DNA of 14,390 nt, from the NCBI GenBank assembly GCA_022600255.1, contig JAHZKU010000060.1, forward strand, positions 1-14,390, in the 5' to 3' direction. A model generated the notes under the pieces. It saw nothing but the letters and a program-made list of their open reading frames with translations, had not been told where the DNA came from and ran no database searches. This DNA is from Actinomycetes bacterium (lineage in GTDB: Bacteria > Actinomycetota > Actinomycetes > S36-B12 > GCA-2699445). Of the stretch, positions 1-7,894 are shown in pieces; the stretch's first letter is position 1, and every line of letters starts with the position of its first letter. Made by a program: the position numbers and the translations under genes.

Positions 1-2
1 AG

Positions 3-1607
<1,605 letters not shown>

Positions 1608-1611
1608 CCCC

Positions 1612-2208
1612 ATGAACGCGAGCAACGATGGCAACGGAATCGCGGCGTTTGACCAACCGCGCGCAGAGGCGGCCATTCGAGAGTTGTTGATTGCTGTGGG
1701 TGAAGACCCAGACCGAGAAGGTTTGTTGGACACCCCGGCCAGAGTCGCTCGATCCTACGGTGAGATTCTGTCCGGACTCTTCCAGCGTCCCGAAGATGTC
1801 CTGACCACCACGTTCGATTTGGGCCACGATGAACTGGTGCTGGTCCGCGACATCGAGGTCTACTCCATCTGCGAGCACCACCTTGTTCCTTTCCACGGGG
1901 TCGCTCATGTGGGCTACATCCCGGGCGTGGACGGTCGCATTACCGGCCTGTCGAAACTGGCCCGCTTGGTGGAGGTTTACGCCCGGCGCCCCCAGGTTCA
2001 AGAACGCATGACTTCGCAGATCGCCGACTCACTGATGGCGGTGCTCAATCCGCAGGGTGCGATTGTCGTGGTCGATTGTGAACACCTGTGTATGGCGATG
2101 CGCGGTGTGAAAAAGCCCGGAGCGACCACAGTCACTTCGGCGGTGCGCGGGCAGATGCGAGATCCCGCCACTCGGGCGGAAGCCATGTCGCTGATCTTGA
2201 GCGCCTGA
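1612..2208 (+). CDS. folE: GTP cyclohydrolase I (FolE)
   Basis: Cytosolic enzyme converting GTP to 7,8-dihydroneopterin triphosphate, the first step of tetrahydrofolate synthesis. The product is 198 residues, normal for the short bacterial type I enzyme. Visible motifs are DREGLLDTPARVA (34-46), SICEHHLVPFHG (85-96), GLSKLARLVE (112-121) and CEHLCMAMRGV (156-166). Cys87, His90 and Cys160 match the three zinc ligands known from the E. coli enzyme, and His89 and His158 match catalytic histidines. The start is chosen at 1612 because it has a Shine-Dalgarno and gives the family length. The frame is open back to 1480, but that stretch is the ftsH tail in another frame. It sits 4 bases after ftsH and 6 before folP, so the three probably form one transcript. 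Confidence 0.97.
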   Translation: MNASNDGNGIAAFDQPRAEAAIRELLIAVGEDPDREGLLDTPARVARSYGEILSGLFQRPEDVLTTTFDLGHDELVLVRDIEVYSICEHHLVPFHGVAHVGYIPGVDGRITGLSKLARLVEVYARRPQVQERMTSQIADSLMAVLNPQGAIVVVDCEHLCMAMRGVKKPGATTVTSAVRGQMRDPATRAEAMSLILSA

Positions 2209-2214
2209 CCCAAC

Positions 2215-3081
2215 GTGTCCGCGCGACCCCATCCCTCTGGGTTGGCTGCGAATCTGGTTGTGGACCGCGCCTTGGTCATGGGTGTTTTGAACGTGACTGC
2301 CGACTCGTTTTCCGACGGTGGACAATGGCTGGATACGGCCGCAGCGGTCGCGCACGGGAAGCAGCTAGCTGTGTTGGGCGCGGATATCGTGGATGTCGGT
2401 GGTGAATCCACGCGTCCCGGCGCACAGCGGGTCGACGCGCGAGTGGAGTCGCAACGCGTGCTGCCCGTGATCGCGGCGCTGGCCCAGGCGGGTATCTGCG
2501 TCAGTGTTGACACGATGCGTGCTGGCGTTGCGCGCGACGCCCTGGCCGCCGGGGCTGCCATTGTGAATGATGTCTCTGGCGGGTTGGCGGACCCGGAGAT
2601 GCTGCCCGCCCTGGCCGACGTGCCCAACCCAGTGGTGCTGATGCACTGGCGAGCTCATTCGGCCGTGATGCAGGAACACGCCCGCTATGACGATGTCTGC
2701 CAGGACGTGAAGAACGAACTGCTAGCGCGGGTGGTTGCCGCCGAAGGGGCGGGAATCCGCCGCAGCCGACTCATCCTGGACCCTGGGATTGGCTTTGCCA
2801 AGGATGCTGCGCAGAACTGGGCCCTTCTCGGCGGTCTGGGAGAGTTGGTCGAGATGGGCATTCCGGTGTTAGTGGGTGCCTCGCGAAAACGGTTCTTGGG
2901 AGCGTTGTTGGCCGATACATCCGGGCCCAGGGCGGTTGAGGGGCGAGAGTCCGCGACAACTGCGGTGTCCGGGTTAGCGGCGCAGGCCGGCGTCTGGGGG
3001 GTGCGAGTTCATGATGTCGCCCCGAGCGCAGATGCGGTTCGGGTGGCCGCAGCCTGGGCCGGTCGTACAGCGCAGCCGTGA
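2215..3081 (+). CDS. folP: Dihydropteroate synthase (FolP)
   Basis: Cytosolic TIM-barrel enzyme joining 6-hydroxymethyl-7,8-dihydropterin diphosphate to p-aminobenzoate; it is the sulfonamide target. The product is 288 residues with all family motifs in order: MGVLNVTADSFSDGG (22-36), DVGGESTRPGA (60-70), SVDT (97-100), NDVSGG (118-123), LMHWR (142-146), ILDPGIGFAK (187-196), GASRKRFLG (221-229) and RVHDV (264-268). Ala29 replaces the Pro common in other phyla. The GTG start at 2215 has no clear Shine-Dalgarno but lies 6 bases after the folE stop, so coupling to folE is likely. A GTG at 2260 is possible but would cut close to the first strand motif. All visible pterin-binding residues are intact, so it should be active. 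Confidence 0.96.
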   Translation: MSARPHPSGLAANLVVDRALVMGVLNVTADSFSDGGQWLDTAAAVAHGKQLAVLGADIVDVGGESTRPGAQRVDARVESQRVLPVIAALAQAGICVSVDTMRAGVARDALAAGAAIVNDVSGGLADPEMLPALADVPNPVVLMHWRAHSAVMQEHARYDDVCQDVKNELLARVVAAEGAGIRRSRLILDPGIGFAKDAAQNWALLGGLGELVEMGIPVLVGASRKRFLGALLADTSGPRAVEGRESATTAVSGLAAQAGVWGVRVHDVAPSADAVRVAAAWAGRTAQP

Positions 3082-3101
3082 GCACCACACCACCTGCAGG
3101 A

Positions 3102-3107
3102 TAGAGT
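3102..3107 (+). promoter_or_regulatory. Candidate leaderless -10 box (TAGAGT) of folB-folK
   Basis: TAGAGT fits the actinobacterial -10 pattern TAnnnT and ends exactly 6 bases before the ATG at 3114, which would put the first transcribed base at the A of the ATG. No well-spaced Shine-Dalgarno and no good -35 hexamer are seen. The same arrangement recurs before four other genes in the window. Confidence 0.5.
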
Positions 3108-3113
3108 CGTCAG

Positions 3114-4004
3114 ATGCAGGACGAGATCAGGATTTCCGGGATTTCAGCGACCGGGTTCCACGGCGTTTTGTCGCGCGAGCAGGCCCACGGCCAGACCTTC
3201 TTGGTGGATATCGTGTTGCGCTTGGACCTAACCGCCGCAGCGCAAAGTGATGATCTCACCAAAACCGTTGATTACGGAGCTGTCTGTGAACAGGTCGTGG
3301 CGCGGATCACCGAAGAGCGATACGAACTCATCGAGACGCTGGCTGGCCGGATTGCTGACGATTGCCTCATGAACGCGGCTGTGGTCTCCGCGACTGTCGC
3401 CGTGCATAAACCCGACGCTCCCGTTGCAGTCCGCTTTGCTGACATTTCCGTCACGGTGCATCGCACCCGTCCCCCACACGACTTTGGCTACCGCGTGGCC
3501 CTAGGGATCGGCGCAAACTTGGGCGATCGGATTGCGGCGCTGCAGTACGCGTGTCGCGAGTTGCCGAGGAGGTTGGGTAGTCGTTCGACCGCGATATCGC
3601 CGATCTACGAGACCGACCCCGTCGGGGGTCCGCAACAGCCCGATTACCTAAACTGTGTCCTCATCCTTGGTCTGGGGGAGCCCGGGGAGCGGCCGAGTGC
3701 GACCCTGCCGCAGGAAATCCTGCAGCAGTGTCACGAGGTCGAAGCAGCGTTGAATCGGACTCGCGAGGTGCGCTGGGGCCCGCGCACGTTGGACGTGGAC
3801 ATCCTGGCGCTTGGCAATCTAGAAGTGGCGGAGCCCGACCTACAGATTCCGCACCCGCGACTGTACGAGCGGGCTTTTGTATTGACGCCATGGGCGGACG
3901 TCGATCCAGGGTTTGCTGTACCCGGGGCTGGCCGGGTAGATGACTTATTGCAGGCCCTGCCGCGGGCAGATCGAGCGGGTGTCCGGCCTTTCCCTGGCGG
4001 TTAG
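3114..4004 (+). CDS. folBK: Fused dihydroneopterin aldolase / HPPK (FolB-FolK)
   Basis: A single 296-residue protein carrying two consecutive steps of folate synthesis. Residues 1 to about 118 are FolB, which cleaves dihydroneopterin to 6-hydroxymethyl-dihydropterin. GFHGV (14-18), Glu22, Tyr54, the ETLA segment near 74-77 and Lys99 in VHKPDAPV match the family's substrate and catalytic positions. Residues from about 125 to 296 are FolK, which pyrophosphorylates that product. Its motifs are GIGANLGDR (131-139), YETDPVGGPQQPDYLN (165-180), RWGPRTLDVDILALG (220-234) and PHPRLYERAFVLTPW (247-260). The linker is only a few residues. There is no stop or frame change between the parts, so this is a true fusion. 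folB and folK are separate genes in Mycobacterium. It lies 32 bases after folP and may have its own leaderless promoter. Confidence 0.95.
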   Translation: MQDEIRISGISATGFHGVLSREQAHGQTFLVDIVLRLDLTAAAQSDDLTKTVDYGAVCEQVVARITEERYELIETLAGRIADDCLMNAAVVSATVAVHKPDAPVAVRFADISVTVHRTRPPHDFGYRVALGIGANLGDRIAALQYACRELPRRLGSRSTAISPIYETDPVGGPQQPDYLNCVLILGLGEPGERPSATLPQEILQQCHEVEAALNRTREVRWGPRTLDVDILALGNLEVAEPDLQIPHPRLYERAFVLTPWADVDPGFAVPGAGRVDDLLQALPRADRAGVRPFPGG

Positions 4005-4226
4005 GGCTGTGGGAACGGGCCTGGCGCACTGACGGGCTCAGCTAACGACAGCCCAGGGCTGAGGGCATTGTGGCCAGGTGTGATCCTGACGATCGGTCAG
4101 CGAACAGTCGTCCCCTGCGTGGTGGCGCGGGCTTGCCGGTGGCGCGCGGCCCAACACTCAGGTGTTTCCCGTACGGTCCTCGTTGTCGCATCGGGGCTCT
4201 GCCGCCTGAGTCGGTAGCATGGGCCC
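4005..4226 (+). other. 222-base spacer without a supported gene
   Basis: This is the longest gene-free gap in an otherwise tightly packed window. Near its left end are overlapping short inverted repeats: GGGCT (4034-4038) can pair with AGCCC (4050-4054), or CTCAGC (4037-4042) with GCTGAG (4058-4063). No T-run follows, so this is not a convincing terminator. A candidate -10 box lies at its right end. Open frames across it on both strands have no recognisable product. Confidence 0.4.
4215..4220 (+). promoter_or_regulatory. Candidate leaderless -10 box (TAGCAT) of the DUF3180 gene
   Basis: TAGCAT ends 6 bases before the GTG at 4227, placing the predicted transcription start on the start codon. 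No Shine-Dalgarno of useful strength is present. It supports 4227 as the start. Confidence 0.5.
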
Positions 4227-4730
4227 GTGGCACCTACCCGGCTGAACGTCCTACTCCTCGGCGCCCTGTTCGCCGGGCTGTTCGGATGGGCGCTGGTGCG
4301 CTTGACGGACTCGCTGGCTGGTCGGTACGTGCCAGTGACGTGGGTCGCTGCGATCGCTGTGTGGCTAGTGGCTGGTGCATTGCTGTGGTGGATACTAGCC
4401 GCGCGACCTCGGCTGCAGCGGCGCCCCGGTGCCCGGTCGCTGTCACCCCAAGTGGCCACCCGCACCGCCGCGTTGGCTTTGGCCTCGTCGCGGGCCGGCG
4501 CCATCGTGGCTGGTGCGTACGCGGGCGTGGCCGTGGGGTTCCTGCCGGAGTTGAATGTTCCCGCTGGCAGCAGTGCGGCGATTGCGGCGCTTGTGGCTGC
4601 GCTGGGTGGTGCCGCTGTGGCGATTCTGGGGATTTGGCTAGAGCGCTTGTGTCGTATCGACAGCGATGATGATGGCGTGCAAGGAGAAGGTCCGGCATCC
4701 GCTGGCACCGGCCCGGCGCGCGGGGAATAG
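4227..4730 (+). CDS. DUF3180 family membrane protein
   Basis: A 167-residue integral membrane protein of unknown function. Four hydrophobic segments are visible, at about residues 7-27, 34-58, 75-99 and 110-133. A basic loop lies between the second and third (ARPRLQRRPGAR), and a short charged C-terminal tail is probably cytosolic. The third segment, with an ALALASSRAGAIVAGAYAG stretch, resembles the signature region I associate with DUF3180, a family found after folK in many actinobacteria (for example Rv3605c in M. tuberculosis). Its place directly downstream of folBK supports this. The role is not known; the repeated link with folate genes has not, to my knowledge, been explained. The GTG start is preferred because a -10 box is placed for leaderless expression. 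The last codons overlap the candidate promoter of the next gene. Confidence 0.82.
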   Translation: MAPTRLNVLLLGALFAGLFGWALVRLTDSLAGRYVPVTWVAAIAVWLVAGALLWWILAARPRLQRRPGARSLSPQVATRTAALALASSRAGAIVAGAYAGVAVGFLPELNVPAGSSAAIAALVAALGGAAVAILGIWLERLCRIDSDDDGVQGEGPASAGTGPARGE

Positions 4731-4733
4731 GCT
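4728..4733 (+). promoter_or_regulatory. Candidate leaderless -10 box (TAGGCT) of the 97-aa gene
   Basis: TAGGCT ends 7 bases before the ATG at 4741 and begins with the TAG stop codon of the DUF3180 gene. It matches the pattern seen at four other starts here, with one extra spacer base. Confidence 0.42.
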
Positions 4734-4740
4734 GTTGCGC

Positions 4741-5034
4741 ATGAGCGACGAACCCGAACTTGAGGATCTGCCCTTTGACGCGTTGCGCAGCCGAGCGCTG
4801 GCGCTGGCCAAGAAGCGACACGACCTGCGCTTTATCTTTGACCTCATCTCGCACACGCCTGCGGCCCACGCCGTGGCCGCTGAAGGCGGCTCGCTTGGCG
4901 ATCTTTCGGGCAGCATTGCCGAGGCGGTGGAAGCCACCGAAGAGATCTTCGGGAAACACCCCGTTGGCCAGGCCGAGCCGCTGTTTCGGGCTCGGTTTGC
5001 CGAGTACATCCGACAGCACGAGGGAAACGCTTGA
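4741..5034 (+). CDS. Small soluble protein of unknown function (97 aa)
   Basis: I do not assign a function. The 97-residue product has an acidic N-terminus (MSDEPELEDLP), then a probable helix rich in Ala, Leu and Arg (12-30). A hydrophobic stretch FIFDLISHT (31-39) is followed by a small-residue and acidic central region (41-70) and a C-terminal helix FRARFAEYIRQHE (82-94). It has no signal peptide, no membrane segment, no Cys and no metal-binding motif. The pattern of a short Arg-rich helix followed by an aromatic FxFDL stretch vaguely resembles small conserved actinobacterial proteins I have seen near this cluster; that is recollection, not a search. The start at 4741 is 10 bases after the DUF3180 stop; the frame is open back to 4666 but that would overlap DUF3180. 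Its TGA overlaps the TTG start of the lipoprotein gene, so the two are probably co-translated. Confidence 0.75.
   Translation: MSDEPELEDLPFDALRSRALALAKKRHDLRFIFDLISHTPAAHAVAAEGGSLGDLSGSIAEAVEATEEIFGKHPVGQAEPLFRARFAEYIRQHEGNA
5020..5024 (+). promoter_or_regulatory. Shine-Dalgarno GAGGG supporting the TTG start of the lipoprotein
   Basis: GAGGG lies 6 bases before the TTG at 5031, inside the end of the 97-aa gene. Together with the TTGA overlap and the signal peptide that follows, it supports the unusual TTG start. Confidence 0.6.
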
Positions 5035-5978
5035 TCCGGCGCGAGGGTACAGCCGCTGCCGGGGTCGGCTTAGCCTTGGCCCTAACGTTAGGTGGTTGCG
5101 CATCGGAGGGTCCGGACCAGCGCAGCCCGTCCCTAGCACCCTCGCCGCCGAGCCCAATTGTGGTGCAGCCCTACTCGGAGCCGCAAGATCAACTGCTAGC
5201 CAACATCTATGCGGGCGCGTTGACGGCCAGTGGCGTTTTTGCCGAGGTGGGCACCGAAGCAAAGCGCGGCGAGGCGCTCTCTGGTGTCCAGAAGGCGAAA
5301 GTGGACGTGGTGATCGACACGGTCGGTGACCTAACGAGATACCTCTCGCGCAAGCAGTCAGGGAACACCGAGCAGCAGGGTGTGTCGCCGGACTTGGAGA
5401 CGGCGATGAATACGCTACGCGATCTGGCGAACCCGACCGATCTGGCGATCCCTGATCCGGCCAGTGCCAGTGATGCGCCGGTTGTTGCGATCGCGCAATC
5501 ACAGGCCACGGCGGAGTCGATTGTCACACTTGGCCAGTTGGGGACGTTCTCAGATACGAAAGCAGTGGCAATGGGTGGGCTCGGCACATGCGACCTTGCC
5601 TCGCCTTGCCTGCAACGATGGGTGGTCAACTACGGCCTACAAGTAGCGGATTATTCGGTCACTGACGCTGGGGCAAATACACGCGATGAGATTCTTGTTG
5701 GTGACCTCGACGCCGGGGTGTTCCCAGACAGCGACGGTGCTCTGGCACACCAAGATGTCGTCGTGCTGCAAGACAACGAGCAGGTGACGCCTGTGGACAA
5801 CGTGGTGCCTGTGGTCTCACAGGAGGCCGCGGTGCCTGCTGTTACCGATGTGCTGAATCGGGTCTCGGCTGAGTTGGATTCGCCGGCTTTGCGAGACCTC
5901 AACCTGTCGGTAGCCACTGGTGCGGGCACGGCGGCTCAGGTGGCGGATGCTTGGCTAGCGGTGAATGGCCTAGCCTGA
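5031..5978 (+). CDS. OpuAC/ProX-like substrate-binding lipoprotein, no transporter genes nearby
   Basis: A 315-residue predicted lipoprotein. An N-terminal signal with basic start (MIRRE) and Ala/Leu core ends in lipobox LGGC, with Cys23 as the lipidated residue. A Ser/Pro linker (27-42) follows. The body matches the order of type 2 periplasmic binding proteins for quaternary amines (glycine betaine/choline). There is an early strand with YSEPQDQLLANIYAGAL (48-64), a KVDVVIDTVGDL segment (90-101) where the family has G-E-I-D-x-x-x-E-Y-T-G-T, and a late DNVVPVV (256-262). The C-terminal lobe has VTDVLNRVSAEL and ends ADAWLAVNGL (305-314). The tyrosines expected in the E-Y-T-G segment are absent (IDTVGD instead), so the usual aromatic ligand cage may be lost. 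Cys187 and Cys193 could form a disulfide. No permease or ATPase gene adjoins it. The family call is by pattern only; the ligand is unknown. Confidence 0.72.
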   Translation: MIRREGTAAAGVGLALALTLGGCASEGPDQRSPSLAPSPPSPIVVQPYSEPQDQLLANIYAGALTASGVFAEVGTEAKRGEALSGVQKAKVDVVIDTVGDLTRYLSRKQSGNTEQQGVSPDLETAMNTLRDLANPTDLAIPDPASASDAPVVAIAQSQATAESIVTLGQLGTFSDTKAVAMGGLGTCDLASPCLQRWVVNYGLQVADYSVTDAGANTRDEILVGDLDAGVFPDSDGALAHQDVVVLQDNEQVTPVDNVVPVVSQEAAVPAVTDVLNRVSAELDSPALRDLNLSVATGAGTAAQVADAWLAVNGLA

Positions 5979-6015
5979 CGCACCGGTTCGCCGCGCATCC
6001 AGAGCCCATGCTCCA

Positions 6016-6035
6016 TACCCTGAGGCGAGAGGGTA
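6016..6035 (+). repeat. Inverted repeat TACCCT-N8-AGGGTA before the regulator gene
   Basis: A perfect 6-base inverted repeat with an 8-base spacer (arms 6016-6021 and 6030-6035). The right arm touches the Shine-Dalgarno at 6035-6039. The left arm also fits the TAnnnT form of a -10 box. It could be a DNA operator or, on read-through RNA, a hairpin next to the ribosome site. Chance cannot be excluded. Confidence 0.35.
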
Positions 6036-6039
6036 GGAG
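6035..6039 (+). promoter_or_regulatory. Shine-Dalgarno AGGAG of the REC-GGDEF-EAL gene
   Basis: AGGAG lies 5 bases before the GTG at 6045 and is the clearest ribosome site in the window. It fixes the start of the response regulator just before its first REC strand. Confidence 0.7.
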
Positions 6040-6044
6040 AGGTC

Positions 6045-7883
6045 GTGGCCAATCCAGTGCGTTTGTTGATGATCGAGGACGATGCCACGCACGCCCGGCT
6101 TGCCGTACTTTCGCTCAATCGCTCACTTCGGTCCCAATACGACGTGACGTGTGTGGGCACCTTGGCCGCCGGTAGGGAGAAACTGAGTTCGGAAGAGTTT
6201 GACGCGGTGGTCGCTGACCTCAACCTGCCCGACAGCAGCGGATCGGGCATCGTTGCCGAGGTCTGCGACTTGACCGACTGCCCGGTGGTGGTGATTACGT
6301 CAACGGCGGAAGTCGACGAAGGGCTGAAATCCTTGGAACTCGGGGCCCAAGACTACGTTGTCAAGGGCGCCCATGGCTACGCAACGCTGGACAGAGCGAT
6401 CACCTACGCCATCGAGCGTCACCGCATTTCGGCACAACTGCAAAGCCGCAACCAGGAACTCGCGGATCTCTTGCGACACGACGCGATGACCGGTGCTCTG
6501 AATCGGACAGAAATCTTTCGCCGCATCGATGCTGCTCGGCTTGCGCTGGATGCCGAACCTGGCCAAGCCGCGCTGCTGTTCATGGATGTGGATGGATTCA
6601 AGCAGATTAACGACAGCCACGGGCACGGTTGGGGTGATGAGGTTCTGTGTGCGGTCGCGGGTCGGCTCCAAGGCCAGGTGCGGGAGCGTGACGCAGTGGC
6701 TCGTCTTGGGGGTGATGAATTCGTTGTGCTGCTTCGCGATGCGCCCAGCTCGGAGTTTGTTTCCACAATCGCTCAACGATTCATCTCAGCAATCGGCGCT
6801 CCCCTGCGGGACGGTGGCCAGGAATTCCCAGGGCCACGGGTCACCATCGGCTACGTCACCTTCGACAGCGGTCACGAATCTGCGGACGAATTGATCAAGC
6901 GCGCGGACCAAGCCATGTATGCGGCCCGCAGAGACGCCACGCCCACGGCACAGTTCCAACCCAAGCAAGACTTGGCGCTGCGTTCGGATGAGTTGCTCGA
7001 GGCTGTTGGCGCTGGTGAGTTGGTTGTGCATTATCAGAAGGTTTGGTCCTGTGATCCGGCGTCGTCAGGGATCGTGGGATATGAAGCCTTAGTCCGCTGG
7101 CAGCACCCAGACTTGGGCTTGGTGCGTCCGCAGGACTTCATCCCGATGGCTGAGCAGGCCGGCATTGTCGCCGAAGTCGATCAGTGGGTGTTGGAGAGCG
7201 TCGTCAGCCAACTCGCGGATGCGGCCGCGAACAGTGACGGGGCTCGCTGGACAGCGGTGAACGTTTCAGCGCATTCGTTGCTGCGCGATGGCTTCGTTGC
7301 GGCGTTCATGTCGAGCCTGGAGCAAGCTGGTTGGCCTGCAGAACGGATTGTGGTTGAGGTTACCGAGACAGCGGAGATTGCCAGCTTCGACTCGGCCCGG
7401 CTGGTCCTAGATCAGCTGCGGGCTCGCGGCGTTCGAGTTGCGCTGGACGACTTCGGCGCCGGATACGCCTCGATCCGCAATCTCTACGCACTCCCAATCG
7501 ACATCTTGAAGATAGATCAGGGGTTTGTTGCCGGTCTCAGCTCCGGCAATCGGGTCAACCAGGTCGCCGCGCGCTTCTTGGAGGGGCTCGTGGGTCTGGC
7601 CAAGCACCTCGGCCTGCGTGTCTGTGCTGAGGGTGTAGAGACGGCCCGGCAGTATCGCGTGTTAAGCGACCTCGGGGTGGACTGGGCGCAGGGGTATTGG
7701 CTGTCAAAGCCCGAGTCCGCGCCGGACTGGGGTATAGCCGACGGCGATGCGGAACGGGTGTCAGCGATGCTATCGGAGGAGCAGATGTTGCCAGGACAAC
7801 GCCAGAACGACCCGCTTGGGGAGAACCGAATTGCAGCAGGGACCTCCGCTGCGAACCAGGAGTCGGCCGGTGACGACCGGTAA
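6045..7883 (+). CDS. REC-GGDEF-EAL response regulator (c-di-GMP synthesis/breakdown)
   Basis: A 612-residue soluble protein. The REC domain (about 5-122) has the acidic pair Asp12-Asp13, phospho-acceptor Asp58 in VVADLNLPDSSG, Thr85-Ser86, and Lys107 in QDYVVKG. A signalling helix (123-145) leads to GGDEF (about 146-300) with FMDVDGFKQIND (179-190) and intact GGDEF (222-226). An RxxD motif (213-216) five residues upstream matches the product-inhibition I-site. The EAL domain (about 312-560) keeps EALVRW (347-352), Asn406, Glu441, DDFGAGY (468-474), Lys489, Glu529 and Gln549, the metal and catalytic positions of active phosphodiesterases. Both activities therefore look possible and could be switched by phosphorylation. 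A polar tail follows residue 565. The adjacent histidine kinase, 11 bases downstream, is the likely partner. The GTG start has a strong Shine-Dalgarno. Confidence 0.95.
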   Translation: MANPVRLLMIEDDATHARLAVLSLNRSLRSQYDVTCVGTLAAGREKLSSEEFDAVVADLNLPDSSGSGIVAEVCDLTDCPVVVITSTAEVDEGLKSLELGAQDYVVKGAHGYATLDRAITYAIERHRISAQLQSRNQELADLLRHDAMTGALNRTEIFRRIDAARLALDAEPGQAALLFMDVDGFKQINDSHGHGWGDEVLCAVAGRLQGQVRERDAVARLGGDEFVVLLRDAPSSEFVSTIAQRFISAIGAPLRDGGQEFPGPRVTIGYVTFDSGHESADELIKRADQAMYAARRDATPTAQFQPKQDLALRSDELLEAVGAGELVVHYQKVWSCDPASSGIVGYEALVRWQHPDLGLVRPQDFIPMAEQAGIVAEVDQWVLESVVSQLADAAANSDGARWTAVNVSAHSLLRDGFVAAFMSSLEQAGWPAERIVVEVTETAEIASFDSARLVLDQLRARGVRVALDDFGAGYASIRNLYALPIDILKIDQGFVAGLSSGNRVNQVAARFLEGLVGLAKHLGLRVCAEGVETARQYRVLSDLGVDWAQGYWLSKPESAPDWGIADGDAERVSAMLSEEQMLPGQRQNDPLGENRIAAGTSAANQESAGDDR

Positions 7884-7894
7884 AGGCGCCTAAG

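Noticed and set aside
4042..4233. 63-codon minus-strand frame within the 222-base spacer
   Set aside because: No ribosome site, no recognisable product, and random-looking composition; open frames this long are common at this GC content.
4070..4669. 199-codon plus-strand frame covering the spacer and most of DUF3180
   Set aside because: It is Arg/Cys/Gly-rich with no recognisable fold and is out of frame with the better-supported membrane protein.
4234..5502. Long (422-codon) open frame on the minus strand
   Set aside because: It runs antisense across DUF3180, the 97-aa gene and the lipoprotein, all of which have start signals or family features. Its translation is low-complexity (Arg, Pro, Ser, His), typical of a high-GC shadow frame.
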